DNA of 40,078 bases from positions 1 to 40,078 of the forward strand of contig CAKKPE010000103.1 in assembly GCA_919901565.1 (NCBI GenBank), read 5' to 3'. The stretch's first letter is position 1. Every line of letters starts with the position of its first letter. Made by a program: the position numbers and the translations under genes. This stretch comes from a bacterium. GTDB lineage: Bacteria; CG2-30-53-67. The notes beneath the pieces were generated by a model. It was not told the DNA's origin. It ran no database searches and was given only the letters and a program-made list of their open reading frames with translations. Below, piece by piece: positions 24,477 to 31,158 of the stretch.

Positions 24477-24872
24477 TCACTGCTCCTTGGATGGACTGTT
24501 TCGCATCTCTTCCACCCGGTTCATGACCACTTGGGTGAGCAGGGGGTCGTCCCCCAGTTCCGTGCCCATGGCCATCTTCACATGCGGAAACCGTTTTTTC
24601 AACTCCACGAACACACTCGGGAGATCCTCCCGGATGTGAATTCCGGTATGCAGAAAATAGGGGACCATCAAAACCCTTTCCGCACCCTGGGCAATACAGC
24701 GCCCCAGCGCTTCCTCAATGGTCGGAGGACAGAGCTGAAGAAAGCCGCACTCCACAATAGTAAAACCTCCCGCCTTCCGGATCATCCCCGCGATCCGGAA
24801 CATCCCCTCATTGGCCTGCTCGGCCCGGCTTCCATGACCGATTAATAATAAAGCTTCCATCACTTCACTCAT
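24477..24872 (-). CDS. cbiX: Sirohydrochlorin cobaltochelatase, short form (CbiXS)
   Basis: A 131-residue chelatase that inserts Co(II) into sirohydrochlorin, the entry step of the anaerobic pathway. The length matches the short, homodimeric CbiXS. Catalytic His residues are in LLIGHGSR (about 13) and FLHTGIHIREDLP (about 75-79). ATG 24872 and an internal ATG at 24860 are both possible starts. No His-rich metal-storage tail is present. Ten bases downstream of cbiA. Confidence 0.93.
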   Translation of the reverse strand: MSEVMEALLLIGHGSRAEQANEGMFRIAGMIRKAGGFTIVECGFLQLCPPTIEEALGRCIAQGAERVLMVPYFLHTGIHIREDLPSVFVELKKRFPHVKMAMGTELGDDPLLTQVVMNRVEEMRNSPSKEQ

Positions 24873-24882
24873 CTTCTTTTCT

Positions 24883-26268
24883 TTACCAGGTCTTGGCCCG
24901 GGCCTGTTTCATCCTCAGTACCAAACTGCCGGCAAGGTTCTTCTGGGTTCCGAAATGGATGTGGACATAACTCCCGAAGGTGTTTTTTACCATGAACCCT
25001 TCCGGCTGTTTTTCCTCTCCGGCCCGTTTTTGTACGGATGTGGTGCACCGCACAGCGCCGCCCATCTCTCTGATCCGGGAGTAATGAAACTCGTGCCCCC
25101 GGATCACATCCCCGGGAACACCCAGCAGGTTCTCCTCCTCCACGGTGACCGTGACATATCCCAGGGCCTGCCGACGGGTGAGCATCTCGGTTTCAAAGGG
25201 GAAAACCCCGGCCATGGGATAGAGGTCCCCCCCCGTGTCATAGATCCCCCGTGAAAGGAAAATCATGCCGCCGCACTCCGCATAGATGGGGAGTCCGGAC
25301 TCCGCCGCCTCCCTGACCTCCATAAGCAGGGATTGGTTCTGACTCAGGTGTTCCGCATAGACCTCAGGATACCCTCCGCCCAGATAAAGCCCGTCCACAT
25401 TCCCGGGAAGGTGCAGGTCATGAAGCGGACTGAAAAAGATGAGTTCAGCCCCCATGTCCCGGAGAAGGTCGAGGTTGTCTTCATAGTAGAAACAGAAGGC
25501 CTCATCCATGGCCACGCCGATCCGGACCCCCTTACCCACATGGGGTGTGCCGGGCGGATCACTATAAGGCTGAAGCGGTCCTGCTTCGGCAAGGTCAAGG
25601 AGTCCTGAAAGGTCGATCCCCTGCCGGACGCAGCGGGCCAGTCTCTGGATCCAGGCCTCGTCGATCCGGCCCACCTGATCCGTGGAAAGCCCCAGATGAC
25701 GCTCGGGGAGGGTCAGATCTGCATCCAGAAAGAGTCCGCCCAGGCACCTCGCCCCGCAGTGATCCTCCACGGCCTGGGTCAGCCACTTCAGGTGCCTCTC
25801 ACTTCCCACCCGGTTGAAGATTACCCCGGCGACATTGAGTGCCGGGTCGAACGTCTCGAACCCCCGGACCAGGGCGCCCGCGCTTCGGGCCATGGAGCGG
25901 GCGTCCACCACCAGGATCACGGGCGCATGCAGCCACTTGGCGATCTCGGCCGTGGAGCCGGCCTCGGACCTGGAGTCATACCCGTCGAAGAGTCCCATGA
26001 CCCCTTCAACCACGCAGATATCCGCACCCCCGGAAGCCCTCTGAAACGAGGAGAGGACAGCCTCTCTTCCCATGAGCCATCCATCCAGGTTGCGTGAGGA
26101 GCGGCCGCAAATCTTTGTGTGAAAGAGCGGATCAATGAAATCCGGACCGGTCTTGAACGGCTGGACCGAAAGCCCATCCTCCCTGAACGCAGCCATCAGC
26201 CCCAGAGAGACCATGGTCTTTCCTGCACCGCTCGAGACACCGGCAATGACGAAACGTTTCAATGTCAA
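24883..26268 (-). CDS. cbiA: Cobyrinate a,c-diamide synthase (CbiA)
   Basis: A 461-residue ATP- and glutamine-dependent amidase for the a and c side chains. N-terminal ATP-binding domain with VSSGAGKT (11-18), FKTGPDFIDPLFH and VEGVMGLFDG. C-terminal glutaminase with nucleophile C332 in YAECGGMIFLS and a closing HFG near the end (YVHIHFGTQ). Full length. Three bases separate it from cobC. Confidence 0.96.
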   Translation of the reverse strand: MTLKRFVIAGVSSGAGKTMVSLGLMAAFREDGLSVQPFKTGPDFIDPLFHTKICGRSSRNLDGWLMGREAVLSSFQRASGGADICVVEGVMGLFDGYDSRSEAGSTAEIAKWLHAPVILVVDARSMARSAGALVRGFETFDPALNVAGVIFNRVGSERHLKWLTQAVEDHCGARCLGGLFLDADLTLPERHLGLSTDQVGRIDEAWIQRLARCVRQGIDLSGLLDLAEAGPLQPYSDPPGTPHVGKGVRIGVAMDEAFCFYYEDNLDLLRDMGAELIFFSPLHDLHLPGNVDGLYLGGGYPEVYAEHLSQNQSLLMEVREAAESGLPIYAECGGMIFLSRGIYDTGGDLYPMAGVFPFETEMLTRRQALGYVTVTVEEENLLGVPGDVIRGHEFHYSRIREMGGAVRCTTSVQKRAGEEKQPEGFMVKNTFGSYVHIHFGTQKNLAGSLVLRMKQARAKTW

Positions 26269-26271
26269 CTC

Positions 26272-26898
26272 CTATACTCCGTTTATCAGTTTCACGTATG
26301 CAAACCCGTCGTCATAATAATCGATCATGTTCAGGCACCCGAAGGCCTGGTCCATCCTGAAGATATACCGGATCTCAAGCTTCATGGCATGGGCGAGGAT
26401 CAGACGGTTCACGCCGCCATGCGCAACGATGAAAAAGCTTTCTCCACAGTGTTTCTCCAGCAGAGGGAGGTAGGTCTTCAGAACCCGTTCGGAAAGGTCA
26501 TAGGAACTCTCTCCGCCTCCGGGAGGCCGAACCGCGGTCACGTCTTTCTGCCAATAGCCAAAAAGATCCGGATAGTCCCTTCCGATCTCCTCGTAGGTCA
26601 GACCTTCCCAGTCCCCGAAGTTCCGCTCGCGGAGCCCCGGGAGCTTCTCGTAGGGGAGGTTCAGGCTTCCGGCGATGATCTCCGCTCCCTCCACCGTACG
26701 GCAAAGGTCACTGCAATAGACCGCTGAGATGCCGCAGTCCCGTACCCTGTCCAGCAGGGAGAGCATCTGCTCCCGCCCCACCTGTGTAATCGGCACATCG
26801 GTCTGCCCGTTGTAGACCCCGGATACGAAGTTTTCCACCTGTCCGTGCCTGGCGATATAAACCCTAGTCCGAACCTGATGCGCTCTTATTGGTTTCAT
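26272..26898 (-). CDS. cobC: Alpha-ribazole phosphatase-like histidine phosphatase (CobC)
   Basis: A 208-residue histidine phosphatase superfamily protein. The phosphohistidine is in ARHGQ (about 17-19), with a downstream His in VAHGGVNR and LRERNFGDWEG as the acid-loop region. In this operon it most likely removes the 5'-phosphate of alpha-ribazole phosphate or adenosylcobalamin phosphate. The superfamily is broad, so the substrate rests on context. Four-base overlap with cobS. Confidence 0.85.
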   Translation of the reverse strand: MKPIRAHQVRTRVYIARHGQVENFVSGVYNGQTDVPITQVGREQMLSLLDRVRDCGISAVYCSDLCRTVEGAEIIAGSLNLPYEKLPGLRERNFGDWEGLTYEEIGRDYPDLFGYWQKDVTAVRPPGGGESSYDLSERVLKTYLPLLEKHCGESFFIVAHGGVNRLILAHAMKLEIRYIFRMDQAFGCLNMIDYYDDGFAYVKLINGV

Positions 26899-27665
26899 AA
26901 CACGGCCGCTCCCAGCAAGAGAAAAAGGGCCTCACTCAGTTCCCCTGTGAACCCATGGGTGTCGCCGGTCACCCCTCCCAGTTTTGCTTCAAAGAACCGG
27001 GTCGTCAGATAGGTCGTAAGCCCGATCAGGCCAAGGATCAGGAGCCCTTTGATCCCGAGGGCCAGAAACACGGCCGCAGAGGTAAAGACAAACCCCACGA
27101 GATACTCCGGCCGCCCCGAAAAATCGGCAAAGGCCCTCCCGGTCCCCTCTCCCTCTCTCGCATATCTGGAAAAAGCGGACATCTGAAGCATGGACCATCG
27201 GCCCATGCAGGGCATGCAGAGCAGCAGGCCCGGCTTCCATCTCTCGGGGCACTGGTTCAAAGAGACTACCTTGAAGAGGATCAGGAGAATGAGTGCAATG
27301 ACCCCGATGACCCCGACCCGGCTGTCCCGCATGATATCGAGAATCTCTTCCCGGTTCCTGCCGCCGGCCAGTCCGTCAATCGAATCCGTAAAACCGTCCA
27401 GATGCAAACCTCCGGTCATGAGGATCAGTGCTGAAATCACCGAGAGGTCCACAAGCAACGTTGGGAATACGTAACTAAGAAGGGCATGGAGTATGACCAG
27501 GATCGCCCCCAGGACCAGCCCTACCGCCGGGAACATGGCCATGGATTTCCCAAGCCTCTCCGAAGAGAGGTCCGCCTCCCGGCCCAGGGGGATGATCGTC
27601 AGGAACCGCCAGGCCGTGGCAAACTGCCGGGACCATTCACGGATCATACCATAATCGATCATCAT
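26895..27665 (-). CDS. cobS: Adenosylcobinamide-GDP ribazoletransferase (CobS)
   Basis: A 256-residue membrane enzyme that joins adenosylcobinamide-GDP with alpha-ribazole (phosphate). The conserved metal-binding segment [18 protein letters not shown] (about 86-103) and [13 protein letters not shown] identify it. Several hydrophobic helices. Opening [15 protein letters not shown] is typical. ATGA overlaps with cobT upstream and cobC downstream. Confidence 0.95.
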   Translation of the reverse strand: MMIDYGMIREWSRQFATAWRFLTIIPLGREADLSSERLGKSMAMFPAVGLVLGAILVILHALLSYVFPTLLVDLSVISALILMTGGLHLDGFTDSIDGLAGGRNREEILDIMRDSRVGVIGVIALILLILFKVVSLNQCPERWKPGLLLCMPCMGRWSMLQMSAFSRYAREGEGTGRAFADFSGRPEYLVGFVFTSAAVFLALGIKGLLILGLIGLTTYLTTRFFEAKLGGVTGDTHGFTGELSEALFLLLGAAVL

Positions 27666-28729
27666 GATTTCTCCGATACACCCGCTTCCGAGAAAGTGGA
27701 AACCTCGTTTAAGACTTTGACGCCCGCCTCAACGATTAAGAAACCGAGGGCGGCGCCGGTCCCCTCTCCCAGACGGAGATTGAGATCGAGGAGAGGCTGA
27801 AGTCCCATCCTGTCGAGCATGACCTGGTGGCCGATCTCCACGGAACGGTGCGCGGCAATCATATAAGGGGCCACCTGGGGCGCGAGGGTATAGGCGATCA
27901 GGGCCCCGGCCGTGGAGATCAGCCCGTCGATGACCACCGGGATCCTGCGGGCCGCCGCACCGAGGATCAGGCCTGTAATCCCGGCGATCTCAAAACCGCC
28001 GAGCTTGTGCAGGACATCCACAGGGTCCGATGGGTCCGGCCGGTTTACATCCATGGCCTTTTCGATCACCCGGATCTTCCGCCGCAACGCTTCGTCTCCG
28101 ATGCCGGTCCCTCTCCCCGTGACCTGGGCCACAGGCCGGTCCGTGAACACGGCCGCAATCGCGCTGCTGGGGGTGGTGTTCCCGATTCCCATGTCTCCGG
28201 TGCCGATGAGGTCTGTTTGATCCCCATATTTCTCTGCGAGGGAGATCCCGATGTTAATCGCCGAGACGGCCTGCTCCCTGGTCATGGCCGGACCGCGGGT
28301 AAAGTTTCGGGTCCCCCGCGCTACCTTTTGATGTTCAATCCCCGCCAACTCCAGAAGGTCGCCATCCACCCCCATATCCACCACCACAACCTCGGCGCCC
28401 GCATGCCGGGCCAGCACATTGATGCCGGCGCCGCCCCGCACGAAGTTTCTCACCATCTCCAGGGTCACCTCCTTGGGATAGGCCGAGACCCCTTCCTCCA
28501 CCACCCCATGGTCCCCTGCAAAAGTAAAAACCTTCTTGTTCCGGACATCGGGCCGCTCTTTGCCCTGGATCAGGGCCACCTGCTTCCCCAGGGACTGTAT
28601 CCTCCCCAGCGAACCGAGGGGAAGGGTCTGGCTATCCAGCCGGGCCTGTACGCGTCGGTCCAGTTCCGGGTCCATGGGCCTAATCCTGCGGATCACCTCG
28701 TTGATCTTCTGCATCCCATTCTCACTCAT
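27662..28729 (-). CDS. cobT: Nicotinate-nucleotide-dimethylbenzimidazole phosphoribosyltransferase (CobT)
   Basis: A 355-residue enzyme that activates the lower ligand base as alpha-ribazole phosphate. Seen: [66 protein letters not shown] and a catalytic Glu in the C-terminal [13 protein letters not shown] 28729 is set by AAAGGAGGAG seven bases upstream and overlaps the cobU stop (ATGA); a longer frame to 28756 would place the start inside cobU. Confidence 0.95.
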   Translation of the reverse strand: MSENGMQKINEVIRRIRPMDPELDRRVQARLDSQTLPLGSLGRIQSLGKQVALIQGKERPDVRNKKVFTFAGDHGVVEEGVSAYPKEVTLEMVRNFVRGGAGINVLARHAGAEVVVVDMGVDGDLLELAGIEHQKVARGTRNFTRGPAMTREQAVSAINIGISLAEKYGDQTDLIGTGDMGIGNTTPSSAIAAVFTDRPVAQVTGRGTGIGDEALRRKIRVIEKAMDVNRPDPSDPVDVLHKLGGFEIAGITGLILGAAARRIPVVIDGLISTAGALIAYTLAPQVAPYMIAAHRSVEIGHQVMLDRMGLQPLLDLNLRLGEGTGAALGFLIVEAGVKVLNEVSTFSEAGVSEKS

Positions 28730-29265
28730 GTTGAATCTCCTCCTTTTTTCAGACAAAGCGGAATTCCCGCCGTAACCAGGAAGACCTCGTCCGCCACTTC
28801 TGCCAGACGCTGGTTGGCCATTCCCGCCAGGTCCCTGAACCGTCTCCCCAGGGGCTCAGCGGGAACCAGGCCCATGCCCACCTCATTGGCCACTGCAATC
28901 ACCGAAAAGCGGGATTCATGGATGGCTGAGGTGAGAGACTCGATCTCGCGCAGGAGTTCCTCATCTTCGTACATCTTTTCAATCATCAGGTTTGAAAGAA
29001 GCACGGTTATACAGTCGATGACCACCACATGGGTGCCCGCCGGCAGGGAACCGAGCAGGGAGACGACATCGAGCGGCTCTTCGAATGTCTCCCATAAGGG
29101 GCCGCGTTCCAGTTTGTGCTTCAGGATGCGCGCCTCCATCTCGGGATCGGTGGCCCGGGCCGTGGCCACAAGGATCCGGTCCTTTCCGAGTTTCTCCCCT
29201 ATCTTCAGGGCGAACTGGCTTTTCCCGCTCCTCGCACCACCGATGATCAGAGTCAATCTTCCCAT
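28726..29265 (-). CDS. cobU: Adenosylcobinamide kinase/guanylyltransferase (CobU)
   Basis: A 179-residue bifunctional enzyme that phosphorylates adenosylcobinamide and then transfers GMP to it. The P-loop is at the extreme N-terminus (GGARSGKS). [15 protein letters not shown] contains the His expected to be guanylylated. [13 protein letters not shown] and [11 protein letters not shown] are family motifs. ATG 29265 is chosen so that the P-loop stands near residue 10 as usual; AGAAG is upstream. First gene behind the riboswitch. Confidence 0.93.
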   Translation of the reverse strand: MGRLTLIIGGARSGKSQFALKIGEKLGKDRILVATARATDPEMEARILKHKLERGPLWETFEEPLDVVSLLGSLPAGTHVVVIDCITVLLSNLMIEKMYEDEELLREIESLTSAIHESRFSVIAVANEVGMGLVPAEPLGRRFRDLAGMANQRLAEVADEVFLVTAGIPLCLKKGGDST

Positions 29266-29279
29266 GATGAAACTCTTCT

Positions 29280-29366
29280 GCCACGAAGGCACAAAGTCAC
29301 AATGATGTAAAATTTAAGATGTAAAAGCGTACAAAGAATTCCTTCGTGTCTTGGTGCCTTGGTGGC
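29280..29366. repeat. Imperfect inverted repeat in the cobU leader
   Basis: Arms at about 29280-29301 (GCCACGAAGGCACAAAG...) and 29345-29366 (complement of GCCACCAAGGCACCAAG...) agree at about 18 of 22 positions. The 'ACGAAGGCAC' motif is a recognisable dispersed intergenic repeat. It lies between the riboswitch terminator and cobU, so it is present only in read-through mRNA and could fold near the cobU start. Confidence 0.6.
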
Positions 29367-29371
29367 CTTAT

Positions 29372-29411
29372 TTAAAAACAAAAACCCCGGATTTCCAAAG
29401 GGAAAACGGGG
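29372..29411 (-). terminator. Intrinsic terminator of the cobalamin riboswitch
   Basis: On the minus strand a CCCCG...CGGGG stem (29385-29389 with 29407-29411) is extended inward by a further 5 bp around a 4-base loop. It is followed by TTTTTGTTTTT (29384-29374). It stands between the aptamer and cobU and is the likely expression platform: B12 binding would favour this terminator and stop transcription of the whole operon. Confidence 0.82.
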
Positions 29412-29469
29412 TCTGAACGATCACGCATTCACCACCCTTGAGCCTCGAAGTCCGGTGAACATTTTTCCA

Positions 29470-29657
29470 TATCAGGCAGGTCTTCTGACTTACGGGCACC
29501 TCCAACATTCGGTTGGAGGAAGATCATCGCCCCTTCCCGTCTACCTGAAGCAGACAGTGGTTTTTGCGATGACATAACCCGATCACAGCGGCGGGTCCGT
29601 GAGGGATTCTCACCCTCTTCCCTTTCCAGGCCTTTCGGCACCTGAAATGTTCTATTT
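29470..29657 (-). promoter_or_regulatory. Cobalamin riboswitch (aptamer)
   Basis: Minus-strand sequence shows the conserved blocks in order. GGTGCCGAAAGGCCTGG and AAAGGGAA come first, then GGTGAGAATCC with the GCCGCTGTG segment. Next is the B12-box-like CCACTGTCTG, a variable stem (CCTCCAACCGAATGTTGGAGG), and the closing AAGTCAGAAGACCTGCC. This is the class I adenosylcobalamin aptamer. Transcription would be switched off by high B12. A TATAAA on the minus strand near 29681 could be its -10, but no good -35 is at the right distance. Confidence 0.93.
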
Positions 29658-29712
29658 TCAAGACAACCTACCACCGGCGTTTATATGAGTCAATCTTTTT
29701 TTCAAGACCCCC

Positions 29713-29741
29713 TTGACAAACGATCAGGAACCGTGTATATT
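29713..29741 (+). promoter_or_regulatory. Strong sigma-70-type promoter
   Basis: TTGACA at 29713-29718, a 17-base spacer, and TATATT at 29736-29741. The nearest downstream gene is at 29821, with GAGGAGG as ribosome binding site. Back-to-back with the B12 riboswitch transcript. Confidence 0.75.
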
Positions 29742-29820
29742 CAGGATAAACAGGATGAACTTAGTATAGTTAAAGATAAATGATTGATTTAAAAGGATTT
29801 TAAAAGAGGAGGATTACATC

Positions 29821-30270
29821 ATGTGCATGGCTCTTGAAAAAGAATGCGTTTGCGGAAAAGAAACGGCCCGGCTTCATCATTTGAACTCGATCCTTCCTTA
29901 TGAGACCGTCAAGACCATCTATTGCCCTTCCTGCAGCAAGGATGGTGGCTTTGATGCCGGGACCATGATCCGTGACAACGGCTGGATCATCGAGTATGAC
30001 ATGGAGGTCGTCTCCCTATATGCAGCAAAGATGGGGTTGAGCAGGGATGGCGTCACACCGGAACTGATCTTCGATGAGGGTTATTCCGCATGGCAGGGAT
30101 TCACGCCCACGGACCTTCACCAGGCCAACGAGGAGAAGACGGCGTTGGCTCAGGTGGCCAAAACCGATAAGGCCAAGTATCTGCAGATGATCCGGGAATG
30201 GAGCATTAACCGGGCAAGGAAACTCAAAGAAGAGGGCTGGAGAAAGGCCCGTGAGACGGTGGAGGCTTAA
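29821..30270 (+). CDS. Zinc-ribbon-like protein of unknown function
   Basis: A 149-residue protein. Two Cys pairs near the N-terminus (CVCGKE at about 9-14 and IYCPSCSKD at about 38-46) look like a metal-binding ribbon. The rest is mixed alpha (GWIIEYDMEVVSLYAAKMGL, YLQMIREWSINRARKLKEEGW). Family not recognised. It has a near-consensus promoter and AGAGGAGGA upstream of the ATG, so it is probably well expressed. First of three tightly spaced genes, the last of which is broken. Confidence 0.7.
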   Translation: MCMALEKECVCGKETARLHHLNSILPYETVKTIYCPSCSKDGGFDAGTMIRDNGWIIEYDMEVVSLYAAKMGLSRDGVTPELIFDEGYSAWQGFTPTDLHQANEEKTALAQVAKTDKAKYLQMIREWSINRARKLKEEGWRKARETVEA

Positions 30271-30286
30271 GAGGAGGGGTAGAACA

Positions 30287-30433
30287 ATGATCAAAGTTTA
30301 TATCTGTGAAGATTGCATGGCTGAAATGCCTGCGACCCAGGGACAACCAGAATCTTGCAGCTGTGGGGCCGGTCAGGACGGCTGGGTCTTTACCGAAAAG
30401 CCTGAACCAGGCTGCGGCGGAGGGAGCAAGTGA
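30287..30433 (+). CDS. Small Cys-rich (zinc-ribbon/rubredoxin-like) protein
   Basis: A 48-residue protein with CEDC and CSCGAG motifs and a C-terminal GCGGGSK. Six bases after GAGGAGGGG. The Cys spacing suits a metal knuckle, but there is no full rubredoxin motif. Its TGA overlaps the ATG of a truncated NifX-like ORF (TGATG at 30431-30435), so the three genes were once a coupled unit. Confidence 0.6.
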   Translation: MIKVYICEDCMAEMPATQGQPESCSCGAGQDGWVFTEKPEPGCGGGSK

Positions 30434-30492
30434 TGGTTAAAATTGCCGTACCATTCGATGATGGAGAACGGATCAGCGGACATCTGATTTGA
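30433..30492 (+). pseudogene. Truncated NifX/NafY-like (dinitrogenase Fe-Mo cofactor domain) gene
   Basis: Only 19 codons remain: MVKIAVPFDDGERISGHLI, then TGA. The sequence matches the start of the small FeMo-co-binding-domain family (typically M-K-I-A-[VI]-P-x-[DE]-x-G-x2-[IV]-S-x-H-F-G), which is about 110 residues long. The frame ends just where HFGRA would follow. No continuing homology is evident in the next 100 bases, so a deletion is likelier than a simple frameshift. Confidence 0.55.
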
Positions 30493-30590
30493 AAATTCCT
30501 TGCAGGTTACTGCATGAAGCTTCAATGACGAAATGGCTTACACTGGGAAATGGTTTCTCCTCTGACCCAAATCTCCGGTGAAAGCCGAAT

Positions 30591-30633
30591 GGGCCTTTCG
30601 CTCCCCCCTCCTCTGGGTGAAAGGCCCTTTTTT
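30591..30633 (+). terminator. Rho-independent terminator
   Basis: A perfect 9-bp stem GGGCCTTTC (30591-30599) / GAAAGGCCC (30619-30627), followed directly by six T. Ends the 29821-30492 unit. Confidence 0.88.
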
Positions 30634-30640
30634 ATACCAA

Positions 30641-30691
30641 GGTAAATTGGGGCCAGACACCTATTCAAATAGTGTCTGACCCCAATTTACC
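30641..30691. repeat. REP-like palindrome
   Basis: Arms 30641-30665 and 30668-30691 (GGTAAATTGGGG[CT]CAGACAC...) pair almost completely, with one mismatch and one bulged base, around a 2-base loop. The GGGGTCAGAC core resembles the GGGGTCAAATC edges of the RAYT transposase element near 38.4 kb, so it may be a substrate relic of that family. It also encodes the last eight residues and the stop of the CooT gene. Confidence 0.65.
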
Positions 30692-30877
30692 AATCTCTTC
30701 CAGGACAATCCGGTGATGCAGCATATCCGCTTCATAAAACCTTGCCTTCACTGACTTCTCTTCCCCAAAAATATCCCGCAGAACCAGATTGTCTCCCCGC
30801 TGACGGATGGTGTCGATATTTTCCATGAAGAGTTTTTCCTGACCCTCGCGGACCAGATATAAATTGGTGTCACACAT
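30665..30877 (-). CDS. CooT-like nickel-binding protein
   Basis: A 70-residue protein of the CooT family: MCDTNLYLV at the start (Cys2 is the reported Ni ligand in CooT), ENIDTIRQRGDNLVLRDIFGE in the middle, and ADMLHHRIVLEE near the end. CooT takes part in nickel delivery to CO dehydrogenase in known systems; no CODH genes are in this window. Its C-terminal KLGSDTI comes from a REP-like repeat, so the natural end may have been altered. It overlaps the upstream gene by eight bases. Confidence 0.78.
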   Translation of the reverse strand: MCDTNLYLVREGQEKLFMENIDTIRQRGDNLVLRDIFGEEKSVKARFYEADMLHHRIVLEEIGKLGSDTI

Positions 30878-31085
30878 CCCGGCCTCCTTTCAGAAGCTCG
30901 ACGGCCTTCTCGAAATGGCGGCTCATCCCCTGGGACAATTCCAGGGACTTCCGTATCTCCCCGGCCACATCCTGCCGTCCTGCCTCCCCGGCCCTCTGGA
31001 TCCAGTCCAGATACGTTGATTCATGCGACCGGTTGTGTTCAATCCAGTGCAAAAGGAGATGAGCGAGTTTTGATATGTCTTCCAT
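30870..31085 (-). CDS. Small helical His-rich protein linked to CooT
   Basis: A 71-residue, wholly helical protein with HLLLHWIEHNRSHESTYLDW near the N-terminus. The His residues (about 9, 13, 17, 21) sit four apart and would line one helix face, a possible metal site. AAGGAGC stands before the ATG. The stop codon lies inside the start of cooT (ATGTGTGA), so the two are coupled. I recall 'HWIEHNxxH' small proteins near CooT or C1-metabolism genes, but no function is known to me. Confidence 0.6.
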   Translation of the reverse strand: MEDISKLAHLLLHWIEHNRSHESTYLDWIQRAGEAGRQDVAGEIRKSLELSQGMSRHFEKAVELLKGGRDV

Positions 31086-31158
31086 TTTTTCTGCTCCTTA
31101 TCATCAGCTAACAGCGAATTTCCCTGCAATCCCCTCCAATTTATACCACTTTTCCGCG

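Noticed and set aside
27827-29305. 492-residue plus-strand ORF opposite cobT and cobU
   Set aside because: Fully antisense to two certain genes. High GC of the third codon positions leaves the opposite frame open; the protein is Arg/His/Pro-rich without motifs.
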